DNA of 64,000 nucleotides from Nocardioides marinisabuli (GTDB lineage Bacteria > Actinomycetota > Actinomycetes > Propionibacteriales > Nocardioidaceae): assembly GCF_013466785.1 (NCBI RefSeq), contig NZ_CP059163.1, positions 2,232,001 through 2,296,000 on the forward strand. The letters run 5' to 3'. Positions 1-10,192 of this stretch are shown piece after piece. Position numbers and translations under genes: made by a program. The notes under the pieces were generated by a model. That model searched no databases. It was not told where the DNA came from and was given only the letters and a program-made list of their open reading frames with translations. Numbering within the stretch: the stretch's first letter is position 1; each line of letters opens with the position of its first letter.

Positions 1-1155
1 GCCCGATCGGTGACACCTCCCGAGCCGGACGGCCTCGTCGTGCGCTGGTTCGTCCAGGACCGCTTCGTCACCCTGTACTGGGCCCAGCCGTCGGTGCCGC
101 CCGACCACTACGAGGTCACCACCCACGTCGGCGGGGAGGAGCGCAGCCACGAACGCCACGAGGCGGACGTGACCTGGACCGGCGCCTTCCTGGGGCACGA
201 CCCGACCGGCACCCCCGTCGAGGTGTCGGTGCGCGAGGTGCGCGGGGGCCAGCCCGGGCCGCGGACGTCGTTCGTGGCGCAGATCGGGGCCTCCCCGGCC
301 GGGAAGGTGAGCGACGTCCGGTCCGAGAGCCGACCCGCCGAGGACGTGCTGCGCCTGGACTGGGCCGCCCCGTCCGGAGCCGACGACGGCGCCCTCGGCT
401 ACCACGTCTCGCTGACCGACGAGAACGGCGACCGCGCCACCCGCGACTACCTCGTGGACGACCCGTGGCTCGAGGTGGCCACCGATGGTGTCGGCGCGAC
501 CTTCCGTGCCCGGGTCGAGGCGGTCTCTCCCGGCGGCTACGGCCCGGGAGTCGAGGAGCAGGTCGTCTACGAGGACGTCCCCGGGCCGGCGATCGACCTC
601 AACGCGCGCCCGCGCGCCGGAGGGTTCAGCCTGAAGTGGCACCACGCCAAGGGCAACCAGGCGATCTCGTGGGAGGTGCTGGTCGACGGAGTCGTCGTGC
701 CGGTGCCGACCCGGACGGGCACGAGTCGCACCCTTCTCGCCGACGTGACCGGCCTGGAGACCGGGACCGAGTACGAGATCGGCGTCCGTGGGATGAACAG
801 GCACGGGGGCGGGCCGGTGCTCGCCACGATCGCGCGCACCTACGACCTGCCCGACCAGCTGGCCGCGCCGCGGGTCGAGCGAGGTCCCAGGGGTGGCGAC
901 CTCAGCGTGCGGGTCTCGTGGATGCCGCCGGCGGACTGGGGCGGGGGAGAGGAGTGCTGCTACCGCATCACCGGGCACGGACCGGCCGACCGGGCAGGCG
1001 GGCCGGCCCTGGTCGTGCGCTGGAGCGACGCGCCGGCCACCCGCTTCGACTTCCCCGTCGGGCGACCCGGGAAGTGGCGGTTCCAGGTCGAGGCCAAGAC
1101 CGGCGCCGGGTTCAGCCCGGTCAGCGAACCGAGCCGGTGGGTGCGAGCCCGCTGA
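1..1155 (+). CDS. Fibronectin type III repeat protein, 5' end possibly outside the window
   Basis: The protein reads as about four consecutive FN3-like beta-sandwich units (roughly residues 1-90, 93-190, 190-282 and 285-381). Each has the alternating Trp/Tyr/Leu pattern of the fold, for example LRLDWAAPSG, FSLKWHHAKG and VRVSWMPPAD, and TEYEIGVRGMNRHG in the third. A GTG at position 10 could be the start, but the frame is open to base 1 and no signal peptide or anchor is seen, so the gene may begin upstream. No catalytic motif is present. FN3 arrays usually act as extracellular spacers or binding modules; no specific role can be assigned here. Confidence 0.75.
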   Translation, partial: ARSVTPPEPDGLVVRWFVQDRFVTLYWAQPSVPPDHYEVTTHVGGEERSHERHEADVTWTGAFLGHDPTGTPVEVSVREVRGGQPGPRTSFVAQIGASPAGKVSDVRSESRPAEDVLRLDWAAPSGADDGALGYHVSLTDENGDRATRDYLVDDPWLEVATDGVGATFRARVEAVSPGGYGPGVEEQVVYEDVPGPAIDLNARPRAGGFSLKWHHAKGNQAISWEVLVDGVVVPVPTRTGTSRTLLADVTGLETGTEYEIGVRGMNRHGGGPVLATIARTYDLPDQLAAPRVERGPRGGDLSVRVSWMPPADWGGGEECCYRITGHGPADRAGGPALVVRWSDAPATRFDFPVGRPGKWRFQVEAKTGAGFSPVSEPSRWVRAR

Positions 1156-1164
1156 GGCTCCCGC

Positions 1165-2181
1165 TCAGTCGCGCAGCGCGGCGACGAGCTCGCCCAGCTG
1201 CTCCGGCGCGACGTCGTACCCGGGGAAGTAGCAGCAGACCCGGTCGGTCAGGTCGCCGAAGCGGCGCTTGAGCTCGGCCGCGCACTCGCTGGGCGTGCCG
1301 CGCACCGCGATCGTCTCGATGTGGCGGGTGGTCACCAGCGCCATCATCTCGGCCACCGCGCCGGTCTTGGAGAGCGCGTTCAGCTCGGGCTGCAGGTCGC
1401 CCCAGCCCTCCACCTCGAGCACCGAGCGGTACGCCGGCGTGGAGCCGTAGAAGGCCAGCAGCCCGCCCACGCCCCGGTCGGCGGCGGCCTGCTCCTCGGG
1501 CGTGGAGCCCATCGAGACGATCGCCTGCGGGTAGATCCTGAACTCCTCGCGCGGGCGGCCCGGCCCGCGACCGGCCAGGCCCTCCTCGAGCGCGGGCAGG
1601 GTGCGCTCGCGCACGTGGCGGTGGCTGTGGAACGGCATCACCAGCAGGCCGTCGGCGACCTCGCCGGCCGCCCGCGTCATCAGCGGGCCGAGCGCGCCGA
1701 GCAGCACCGGCGCCACCCCGTGCGGGTTGGGGCCCGGCACGAAGGTCGGCGGCATCAGCGTGTGCTTGGTGAACTCGCCGCGGAAGTCGAGGCGGCTGCC
1801 GTCCTGCCAGGCCGTGAGGATCGCGCGAGTGGCCAGCACCGCCTCGCGCATGCGGGCCGCGGGCCGCGACCACGTGGCGCCGTACCGGTTCTCGATGTGC
1901 GGGCGGATCTGGCTGCCCAGCCCGAGCCGGAAGCGGCCGCCGCTCATCAGCTGCAGGTCGTACGCCGCGTGCGCCAGGTGCAGCGGCGAGCGCGGCGTGG
2001 CGATCGCGACGTTGGTCATCAGGTCGACGTCGACGCCGGCGCTGGCCGTGGCCGCGAGCGGGAGGAAGACGTCGTGCGGTCCCTCGAAGGTGAACAGCCC
2101 GGCCACCCCCGTCGCGGCGAGCTCGGCGGCGCGCGTGGCGGCCTGGTCGGGGCGGGCGTCGAGCTGGATGTCGAGGAGCAC
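1165..2181 (-). CDS. LLM-class F420-dependent oxidoreductase (TIGR03617-like)
   Basis: This is a luciferase-like monooxygenase TIM-barrel protein of 338 residues. The N-terminal block DIQLDARPDQ, followed by GVAGLFTFEGPHD and LMSGGRFRLGLGSQIRPHIE, is typical of the actinobacterial subfamily that uses F420 rather than FMN. The natural substrate is unknown. The frame extends 34 codons upstream, but family proteins begin at the QLDARPDQ block, so the GTG at 2181 is preferred. A perfect 12-bp palindrome lies 11 bases upstream of that start. The gene converges with the FN3 gene with a gap of only 9 bases. Confidence 0.85.
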   Translation of the reverse strand: MLLDIQLDARPDQAATRAAELAATGVAGLFTFEGPHDVFLPLAATASAGVDVDLMTNVAIATPRSPLHLAHAAYDLQLMSGGRFRLGLGSQIRPHIENRYGATWSRPAARMREAVLATRAILTAWQDGSRLDFRGEFTKHTLMPPTFVPGPNPHGVAPVLLGALGPLMTRAAGEVADGLLVMPFHSHRHVRERTLPALEEGLAGRGPGRPREEFRIYPQAIVSMGSTPEEQAAADRGVGGLLAFYGSTPAYRSVLEVEGWGDLQPELNALSKTGAVAEMMALVTTRHIETIAVRGTPSECAAELKRRFGDLTDRVCCYFPGYDVAPEQLGELVAALRD

Positions 2182-2191
2182 GCGCTGATCT

Positions 2192-2203
2192 TGACACGTG
2201 TCA
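2192..2203. promoter_or_regulatory. Perfect palindrome TGACACGTGTCA, putative operator of the LLM gene
   Basis: This 12-bp perfect inverted repeat lies 11-22 bases upstream of the preferred GTG start of the LLM oxidoreductase, where a leader or promoter would be. Two 6-bp half sites without a spacer suit a dimeric TetR- or GntR-type repressor. No regulator gene is adjacent, so the cognate factor is unknown. Confidence 0.5.
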
Positions 2204-2382
2204 GTTCCGATGGGGAGGGGTCGCGTCCCCAACATCGGGTATTCGTCCGCAGGGGCAGTGACGCGGCGCGGCGCCGGGTGCATCCTGTTCCTGCGGATGC
2301 CCGGGCCCGCGGTCTTGAGACTCCCGCCGGCCCGGACACCCGCCTACCTTCGCCGCCCAGCTCTGGTGCGTAGCCTCGTCGC

Positions 2383-2724
2383 ATGCACGACATCCGCACG
2401 ACCAGCCTCGCCTCGGTCCACGCGCTCTACGTCGCCAAGGTCGAGCGCAAGGGCCGCACCCGCGCCGAGGTCGACGAGGTCGTCCGCTGGCTGACCGGTC
2501 TCGACCAGGCCGGCCTCGAGCGCCACCTCGAGGCGGGCACGACCTTCGCCGACCTCTTCGACGAGGTCGAACTGCACCCGGCCGCCGACCGGATCACCGG
2601 CGTCGTCTGCGGGGTGCGCGTCGAGGAGGTCGAGGAGCCGCTGATGCGCAAGATCCGCTACCTCGACAAGCTCGTCGACGAGCTCGCCCGCGGCAAGGCT
2701 ATGGAGAAGGTGCTGCGCGGCTGA
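2383..2724 (+). CDS. DUF2200 family protein
   Basis: This is a small soluble protein of 113 residues matching the DUF2200 pattern: an N-terminal [15 protein letters not shown] block, then EVVRWLTG, then a conserved [19 protein letters not shown] near the C-terminus. No enzymatic function is known for the family. The ATG at 2383 starts the conserved region and has no strong Shine-Dalgarno, so leaderless expression is possible. Its last 26 bases overlap the 3' end of the convergent MFS gene. Confidence 0.85.
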   Translation: MHDIRTTSLASVHALYVAKVERKGRTRAEVDEVVRWLTGLDQAGLERHLEAGTTFADLFDEVELHPAADRITGVVCGVRVEEVEEPLMRKIRYLDKLVDELARGKAMEKVLRG

Positions 2725-4108
2725 GCGGCGGCCGGTCGAGCAGCACCGCGCCGACGCCTGCCACCACCCACACGGCGGTCAGGGTCAGCAGTGCGGCGGT
2801 GAACCCGCCGTCGCCCCCGCCGTACGCCGCCACCAGCGCGACGCTCAGCGCGCTGCCGACGGTGAAGCCGAGGTAGCGCAGCACCTGGTTGAAGGCCACC
2901 GCCGAGCCGGTCTCGGCGCGCGGCACGTGCGGCACCATCAGCACCGCCAGGCTGGAGAAGGTGAAGCCCGACCCGGCGCCGCCGAGCGCCATCGCGAGCA
3001 GCGCCTGCCACAGGTGGTCGTGGAAGAGACCCAGGCCCAGGGTCGCGGCCAGGAACATCGAGCAACCGGTCGGCAGCAGCCAGCGCGGGCCCAGGCGGCG
3101 GCGCACGACGCGGGCCAGCTGGTTGCCGAGCACGCTCATCAGCGAGTACGGCACGAGGATCAGCCCCGCCACCAGCACCGAGCGGTCCAGCCCGAAGCCC
3201 GGCTCGTCGGCGCGCACCAGCACCACCACCAGGGTCAGCAGGGCGTACATGCCCAGCCCCGCGACCGCCGCGACCAGGTTGGGCGCGGCCACGCCCGGGC
3301 GGGTGGCCAGCCGCAGGTCGACCAGCGGCGCCGGGCTGCGCAGCGTCACGCGCACCCACACGACCAGCCCCGCGAGACCGGCCGCGGCCAGGCCTAGCGT
3401 GCGCGGCGAGCCCCAGCCCCACACCTCGCCCTCCGAGACCGCGAGCAGCACCGCCAGCATCGCCGCGCTCAGCAGCAGCGCGCCCCACCAGTCCACCCGC
3501 GCCGGCGTCTCGTCGGCGCTGCCGGGCAGGTGCCGCCACGCCAGCAGCCAGGTCAGCCCGGTCATCGCGGTGCCCAGCGCGTACGCCGCCCCCAGCCCGC
3601 CGAGCTGCGCGACCAGCGCGGTCACCGGGTAGCCCAGCCCCGCGCCCGCCACCGTCGTCACCGACAGCAGCGCGATCGCCCGGTCCTGCCGTTCGTGGGC
3701 CAGCGCGTCACGGGCCACCGCGATCGCCAGCGGCAGCAGCGCCATCCCGACACCCTGCAGCGCCCGCCCCGCCACCAGCACCCCGAAGCCCTGCTCCAGT
3801 GCCGCCGACACCGCGGAGACCACCGTGCCGAGGGTGACCACGCCGAGACCCACCAGGATCGTGGGCCGGCGCAGCCGCCCGCTCGCGAAGCGGCCCACGA
3901 CGGGCGTGGCGACCGCGCCGGCCAGCAGCGCCGCGGTCAGCGACCACTGCGCCGTGCCCAGCCGGACGTCGTACGCCGTCGCGACGCTGGGGACCAGCGG
4001 TGCGCCCAGGCTGCTGACCACCGCGGTGATGGTCGTCAGCAGCGCCAGCGTCGGCAGCAGCGCGCGGGACGGGGTGCCGCCGACCTGCGGGACGGGGCGG
4101 CGGCTCAC
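2699..4108 (-). CDS. MFS transporter, DHA2-like drug exporter
   Basis: This 469-residue membrane protein has around 14 hydrophobic segments, the usual number for DHA2 (14-spanner) drug:proton antiporters. It shows the first-half MFS signature [12 protein letters not shown] after TM2 and the antiporter-type motif C region [21 protein letters not shown]. Such proteins export hydrophobic or cationic compounds; the substrate cannot be read from sequence. No adjacent TetR or MarR regulator is seen. The 3' end overlaps the DUF2200 gene. Confidence 0.88.
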   Translation of the reverse strand: MSRRPVPQVGGTPSRALLPTLALLTTITAVVSSLGAPLVPSVATAYDVRLGTAQWSLTAALLAGAVATPVVGRFASGRLRRPTILVGLGVVTLGTVVSAVSAALEQGFGVLVAGRALQGVGMALLPLAIAVARDALAHERQDRAIALLSVTTVAGAGLGYPVTALVAQLGGLGAAYALGTAMTGLTWLLAWRHLPGSADETPARVDWWGALLLSAAMLAVLLAVSEGEVWGWGSPRTLGLAAAGLAGLVVWVRVTLRSPAPLVDLRLATRPGVAAPNLVAAVAGLGMYALLTLVVVLVRADEPGFGLDRSVLVAGLILVPYSLMSVLGNQLARVVRRRLGPRWLLPTGCSMFLAATLGLGLFHDHLWQALLAMALGGAGSGFTFSSLAVLMVPHVPRAETGSAVAFNQVLRYLGFTVGSALSVALVAAYGGGDGGFTAALLTLTAVWVVAGVGAVLLDRPPLSRAAPSP

Positions 4109-4159
4109 CCCCCGAACCTAGGCCCGCGGGCAGGGGCGACCCTCACTAGGGTGTGTCCG

Positions 4160-5122
4160 GTGAACCAGCCCCCGCGCGACCCGCACCGTGTTCAGACCGA
4201 GCTGGAGGCGGCGCTCGAGGCCGCGGCCGAGCAGGCCCGGCTGGCCACCCGGCTGCAGGTCGCCGACACCGAGCTCGCCGCCGCGGAGGCGCAGGTGGCC
4301 GAGGCCCGGGGGCGGCTCGCCGACGAGCGCGCCGACGTCGAGCGGCTGGAGTCCTTCAGCCCCACCCGGATCTGGGCGGGGCTGCGGGGGAGCCGCGAGT
4401 CCGACCTCGACCGCGAGCGCGCCGAGCAGCAGCGCGCCGAGTACACCGTCGCCGTCGTCGAGCTGCGCCGCGACCGGGCGCGCGAGGCCTGCGCGGCGCT
4501 GCGCTCGGCGTACGACGCGCTCGGTGACGTCGCCGCCCGCCGCGCGGCCGCGCTCGACGCGAAGGCGGCGTGGCTGGCCGAGACCGGCGCTCCCGAGGCC
4601 GAGGAGCTGGCCCAGCTCGCCTCCGACCTGGGCGCGGTGCGCTCGACGACCACCGAGCTGCGCGAGGCGCTGGGGGCCGCCGACGACGCCGCCGACGCGC
4701 TGGCCCAGGCCGACAACCTGCTCAGCTCGGCGCGCGGCTGGTCGACCGCCGACACCTTCTTCGACGGCGGGCTGCTGACCGACATGGTCAAGTACGACCG
4801 AATGGACCAGGCGCAGGCGCTGATGCGCCGCGCCGACGACGCCCTCTCCGACCTCGGCGTCGAGCTCGCCGACGTCGGCATGGAGCCCGTCGGCGGCATC
4901 GAGATCACCCAGCTGGTGCGCGCCTTCGACGTGTGGTTCGACAACATCTTCAGCGACTGGGCCGTGCGCGAGCGGATCGGCGAGGCCGCCACCCGCGTCG
5001 CGGAGGCCCGAGGCGCGGTCGGCGAGGTGCGCCGCCGGCTCGTCGACCGGCTGCTGCAGGCCGAGTCGAAGGAGGCGGTGCTGGTGGCGCGCCGCGACGA
5101 GCTGCTCGGGGCGGGCACCTAG
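4160..5122 (+). CDS. Hypothetical alpha-helical coiled-coil protein
   Basis: This 320-residue protein is dominated by Ala, Glu, Arg and Leu heptads. Long coiled-coil stretches cover about residues 10-60, 85-135 and 265-315, with a more globular middle containing STADTFFDGGLLTDMVKYDRMDQAQ and EITQLVRAFDVWFDNIFSDW. No signal peptide or membrane segment is seen. It matches no function I recognise. The upstream frame is open much further, but codon usage and the sequence TAGGGTG suggest a leaderless start at GTG 4160, with GTG 4151 as alternative. Its stop overlaps the convergent phosphatase gene by 4 bases. Confidence 0.7.
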   Translation: MNQPPRDPHRVQTELEAALEAAAEQARLATRLQVADTELAAAEAQVAEARGRLADERADVERLESFSPTRIWAGLRGSRESDLDRERAEQQRAEYTVAVVELRRDRAREACAALRSAYDALGDVAARRAAALDAKAAWLAETGAPEAEELAQLASDLGAVRSTTTELREALGAADDAADALAQADNLLSSARGWSTADTFFDGGLLTDMVKYDRMDQAQALMRRADDALSDLGVELADVGMEPVGGIEITQLVRAFDVWFDNIFSDWAVRERIGEAATRVAEARGAVGEVRRRLVDRLLQAESKEAVLVARRDELLGAGT

Positions 5123-5850
5123 GCCAGCAGCTGCCGCTCGAGAGCGGCGAGCTCGCCGTCGCCGAGACCGCGGTCGCGCAGGTAGGCCCGCGCGCCGCCG
5201 TACGTCTGCTCGACCAGGCGCAGGAAGCGCCGCATCGTCTCGGGGGTGGAGCCGAACGCCTCGGCGGGCAGCGCCTCGAGCCGCTCCTGGTAGGACGGCA
5301 GCCGCCGGAACTGCTCGCGCAGCAGCGGCATCGCCTGCTCGGTGCGGGCGTAGTCGGCGACCACGTCGTCCTCACGCACCCCCACCGCGGCCAGGGTCAG
5401 CGCGACGGCGGTGCCGGTGCGGTCCTTGCCGGCGGTGCAGTGGGCGAGCACGGCGGTGCGGGCCGGGTCGGCCACCAGCCGCGCGAAGCCGACCAGCGAG
5501 TCGGCGGAGTGCTCGGTGAAGCGCAGGTAGTGCCCGGCCACCCAGTCGCTCTCGTGGGCGGAGTCGAAGTCCCAGCGCGCCCGGCCGGCCTGCACCTCGA
5601 GGTGCTCGGCGGCCACCGCGTCGAAGGCGGGACTGGTGGCCTCGACGGCCTCCTTCTCGCTGCGCAGGTCGACCCGGGTGGCCACGCCCATCTCCTCGAC
5701 CAGGCGGGCGACCTGCTCGGCGTCGACGAACGCCGGGGTCGCGCAGCGCAGCAGCACCCCGGGGCGCACGGTGCGCCCGTCGGTCGTGCGCAGCCCCCCG
5801 ACGTCGCGCAGGTTCAGCAGGTCCGGGGCGGGGGAGGGGGCGGTGCTCAC
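5119..5850 (-). CDS. Tyrosine-protein phosphatase
   Basis: The protein carries the P-loop signature of low-specificity bacterial tyrosine/serine phosphatases, HCTAGKDRTGT, with the catalytic Cys and Arg of the CX5R motif. The N-terminal block DLLNLRDVGGLRTTDGRTVRPGVLLR is the usual start of this family (as in mycobacterial PtpB-like and DSP-type enzymes). It has 243 residues, normal for the family, and no signal peptide. The GTG start gives exactly the family N-terminus. It may act on phosphoproteins or phosphoinositides; the target is unknown. Confidence 0.9.
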   Translation of the reverse strand: MSTAPSPAPDLLNLRDVGGLRTTDGRTVRPGVLLRCATPAFVDAEQVARLVEEMGVATRVDLRSEKEAVEATSPAFDAVAAEHLEVQAGRARWDFDSAHESDWVAGHYLRFTEHSADSLVGFARLVADPARTAVLAHCTAGKDRTGTAVALTLAAVGVREDDVVADYARTEQAMPLLREQFRRLPSYQERLEALPAEAFGSTPETMRRFLRLVEQTYGGARAYLRDRGLGDGELAALERQLLA

Positions 5851-5928
5851 GCCCCCGATCGTGCCTGGTCGACGGTTGCCGCGGCGCTCGCGGGGTCGCC
5901 CGGACCGCGCCCGGGGGCCCGGGGACGA

Positions 5929-5973
5929 CGACGCGCCCCGCCCCTCCCACGAGGGAGGCGACGGGGCGCGTCG
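5929..5973 (-). terminator. Stem-loop terminator downstream of typA
   Basis: Perfect 12-bp arms CGACGCGCCCCG (5929-5940) and CGGGGCGCGTCG (5962-5973) enclose a second 6-bp hairpin, CCTCCC/GGGAGG with loop ACGA. It lies 22 bases after the typA stop on the minus strand. There is no U-tract, as is common in high-GC actinobacteria. Confidence 0.7.
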
Positions 5974-5994
5974 GCGTACGGCGTCAGGCGCGGG

Positions 5995-7893
<1,899 letters not shown>

Positions 7894-7986
7894 GCGGGAG
7901 CGGCGTCGCTTTCGATTGACGAACGGCCGGATCCGGCCGCATCGATTCTACCGGCGGCGCCGCCGTACGCCGATTCGAGCGGTCTG

Positions 7987-8082
7987 CATGAGTCCCCGGT
8001 CGACCGGGGACTCCGGTACTTGTCAGGTGTTGCAACCCCTGACAAGTGCATGAGTCACCGGTCAGCCGGGGACTCATGCACG
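7987..8082. repeat. Cluster of three adjacent long palindromes (family A)
   Basis: Three inverted repeats fill this 96-bp stretch. The first is a perfect 24-bp palindrome (7990-8013, half site GAGTCCCCGGTC). The second is a 30-bp palindrome with one mismatched pair (8018-8047, half site beginning ACTTGTCAGG). The third is a 34-bp near-perfect inverted repeat (8047-8080, arms starting TGCATGAGTC and ending GACTCATGCA). The first and third share GCATGAGTC and CCGGGGACTC and so look like diverged copies of one unit. The cluster lies between the heliorhodopsin stop and the typA start, both on the minus strand. It could form cruciforms or RNA hairpins and act as a terminator or as a REP-like element. 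Confidence 0.8.
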
Positions 8083-8096
8083 CGGGCCGAGGGCGC

Positions 8097-8891
8097 TCAG
8101 CCGGCCAGCGAACCGCCGAAGATCTGCCAGGCCAGCAGGCTCTTGGCGACCAGGCTGAGCACCAGGTACGCCTTCTCGCCGAAGGCGTAGGAGCGCCACG
8201 GGCCGATGCCCTTGTACTGCAGCCACTGGTTGAGCCCGAAGCTCATGAAGAAGACGAACAGCGAGACGACGATGCCGTAGACGAAGCCCGGGACGGTGTC
8301 GGCGCCGACGGTGTTGACCAGGATCGCGACCCAGGGGGCGAGGCCGGCCAGGGTGCCGAACCAGAAGGGCAGCATGGTCGTGTGCTGGCGACCCGGCGGG
8401 TTCATCACCTCCTGGATCCAGCCGAAGAGGATCATCGAGACGTTGGCGCCGATGATCGCGATCAGCGCCTCGACGCCGGTGATGCCGTTGTAGAAGGCGA
8501 TCAGGATGATCATCAGGGTCGCGCTGACCGAGTACTCCACCCAGCGGAAGCGGTTGATGCCGCCGCGCAGGTCGGCCTCGTAGCGCCCGCGCCACAGGGT
8601 GCCGGTCAGGCCGTGGTCGAGCGCCGCGAGCAGCAGGAACGCCGCGATCGCCCAGCCGATCCGCACGTCGAAGAGCACCTCGGGCGCCGGCGGGGTGCTG
8701 CCCGGGGGGCCCTGCGGGAAGGTGGAGGTGACGCCGATGGCGAAGTCGGTGGCCAGCACCAGCACCACCACCGCCTGGGCGGCGTGCAGGACCGCCAGCC
8801 CGATGTTCCAGCGCTTGAGCGAGGTCAGGGCCTCGTCGGTGACCCCGCTGGCCACCTCGCGCTCGGGGGAGACGTTCTTCGCGTGCGTCAT
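8097..8891 (-). CDS. Heliorhodopsin
   Basis: This 264-residue seven-helix membrane protein is recognised by the heliorhodopsin signatures. They are NGPPG-like QGPPGST in the first extracellular loop, FRWVEYSVSATLMI in TM3, NVSMILFGWIQE in TM4, LPFWFGTLAGLAPW in TM5, PGFVYGIVVSLFVFFMSF in TM6 and LVLSLVAKSLLAWQIFGG in TM7. Lys250 is the predicted retinal Schiff-base lysine, Glu119 matches the counterion position, and His36 and His93 match the two conserved histidines. Heliorhodopsins bind retinal, have an inverted topology and are thought to be sensory or regulatory rather than ion pumps. The start overlaps the stop of the upstream SDR gene (ATGA), which implies coupled translation. No carotenoid cleavage gene for retinal synthesis lies in the window. 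Confidence 0.95.
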   Translation of the reverse strand: MTHAKNVSPEREVASGVTDEALTSLKRWNIGLAVLHAAQAVVVLVLATDFAIGVTSTFPQGPPGSTPPAPEVLFDVRIGWAIAAFLLLAALDHGLTGTLWRGRYEADLRGGINRFRWVEYSVSATLMIILIAFYNGITGVEALIAIIGANVSMILFGWIQEVMNPPGRQHTTMLPFWFGTLAGLAPWVAILVNTVGADTVPGFVYGIVVSLFVFFMSFGLNQWLQYKGIGPWRSYAFGEKAYLVLSLVAKSLLAWQIFGGSLAG

Positions 8892-9592
8892 CGGACCACC
8901 AGCTCCTTGCCGTCCATCGCCACCTCGGTGGCCTCGCCACCGATGGCCTCCAGGATGGCCCTCACGACCTGCTCGTGGGGCATCGGTGCAGGTAGGCGCG
9001 GCGGTTCGCCGGCCAGGGCACGGGTGTCGAGGCCGGTGTCGAGGTGCGGCGGGCGTACGTCGAGCACCCGGAAGGAGCGGCGCTGCTCGCGGCGCAGCAC
9101 CTGCAGCCAGGTCGCCAGCGCCGCCTTCGCCGCGGAGTAGTCGGCCATGCCCGCGGTCGGCAGGTCGGCCAGCACGGCGCTGAGCACCGCGGCGGTGCCC
9201 TCGCCGTCGCGCGCCTCGGCGAGGTACGGCGCCGCGGCGCGCACCAGCGCGATCGGCCCCAGCGTGTTCACCGCGAACAGCTCCTCGGCCACCGCCTCGT
9301 CGAGCTCGACCGCCCTGCCGAACCCGGCCGCCCCGGTGGCCACGACCAGCAGGTCCAGCCCGCCCAGCTCCTCGACGGCCCCGTGCACCGCCGCGGCGCA
9401 CGAGCCCGCGTCGACGACATCGAGGTGCCAGGCCGGTGGTGCCGAGGCCGGCGGCGACAGCTCGCCCAGCCGCTCGGGGTTGCGCCCGGCGGCCACCACC
9501 CGCGCCCCCAGTTCGTGCAGCCCCTCGGCCAGGGCGCGCCCCAGCACGCCCGTCGCACCCGCCACCAGCACCCGTGCTCCCTCGGTCCTCAT
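8888..9592 (-). CDS. SDR-family oxidoreductase coupled to heliorhodopsin
   Basis: This 234-residue short-chain dehydrogenase has the nucleotide-binding motif VLVAGATGVLGRALAEGL at the N-terminus, a cofactor-discriminating AAGRNPERL after beta2 (Arg suggests NADP), the NAG-region variant VVATGAAGFG and the catalytic YSAAK. The catalytic serine lies in VLSAVLADLP. Its stop codon is shared with the start of the heliorhodopsin gene (ATGA at 8888-8891), so the two are almost certainly one operon. Substrate is unknown. An action on retinoids or on another aldehyde linked to the photoreceptor is possible but is inference from position only. Confidence 0.88.
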   Translation of the reverse strand: MRTEGARVLVAGATGVLGRALAEGLHELGARVVAAGRNPERLGELSPPASAPPAWHLDVVDAGSCAAAVHGAVEELGGLDLLVVATGAAGFGRAVELDEAVAEELFAVNTLGPIALVRAAAPYLAEARDGEGTAAVLSAVLADLPTAGMADYSAAKAALATWLQVLRREQRRSFRVLDVRPPHLDTGLDTRALAGEPPRLPAPMPHEQVVRAILEAIGGEATEVAMDGKELVVR

Positions 9593-9667
9593 CCCTCGAA
9601 CCTAGGCCGGGTCGTGGCCCGGGCCAGGACCCCTGGGGGTGGGCGCCGCGTGGCTATCGTCGAGGCC

Positions 9668-10138
9668 ATGGCCTCCATCGCGACCACCGACCGTGTCGAC
9701 CTCGACGGGCTGCTGGAGTTCGTGCGGCCGCGGCACAAGATGACGTTGATGACCCTGCGGGCCGACGGTCGCCCGCAGGTCTCGCCCGTCACCGGCGGCG
9801 TGGACGCCGACGGCCGCCTGGTCGTCTCGACGTACCCGCAGCGTGCGAAGGCCGCCAACCTGCGCCGCCGCCCCGAGGCGACGGTGCTGGTGCACTCCGA
9901 CGACTGGGACGGTCCCTACGTGCAGGTCGACGGCACCGCCGAGGTGCTCGACATGCCCTCGCAGGAGGCCGAGGACGCCCTGGTCGAGTACTTCCGCTGC
10001 ATCTCCGGGGAGCACCCCGACTGGGAGGAGTACCGCGCCGCGATGCGCCGCCAGGGCAAGTCGCTGCTGCGGATCACCCCGGTCTCGTGGGGGCCGGTCG
10101 CCACCGGCGGGTTCCCGCCGGACCGCGCCCCGGCCTGA
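9668..10138 (+). CDS. PPOX-class F420-dependent oxidoreductase
   Basis: This 156-residue split-barrel flavin/deazaflavin-binding protein resembles mycobacterial Rv1155-type proteins. Diagnostic parts are the N-terminal LLEFVRPRHKMTLMTLRADGRPQVSPVTGGVD, the cofactor-binding STYPQRAKAANLRRRPEATVLV, and the C-terminal GKSLLRITPVSWGPVATGG. These enzymes use F420H2 or bind related cofactors; the substrate is usually unknown. The ATG at 9668 gives the family start; TATCGT just upstream could be a -10 box of a nearly leaderless transcript. It is divergent from the SDR-heliorhodopsin operon across 75 bp. Confidence 0.9.
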   Translation: MASIATTDRVDLDGLLEFVRPRHKMTLMTLRADGRPQVSPVTGGVDADGRLVVSTYPQRAKAANLRRRPEATVLVHSDDWDGPYVQVDGTAEVLDMPSQEAEDALVEYFRCISGEHPDWEEYRAAMRRQGKSLLRITPVSWGPVATGGFPPDRAPA

Positions 10139-10192
10139 GGCGGGCCGCTCGGGGGCCTTCCCACCGTCGGTGGCCGGGTGTTGGCTGGGCGG

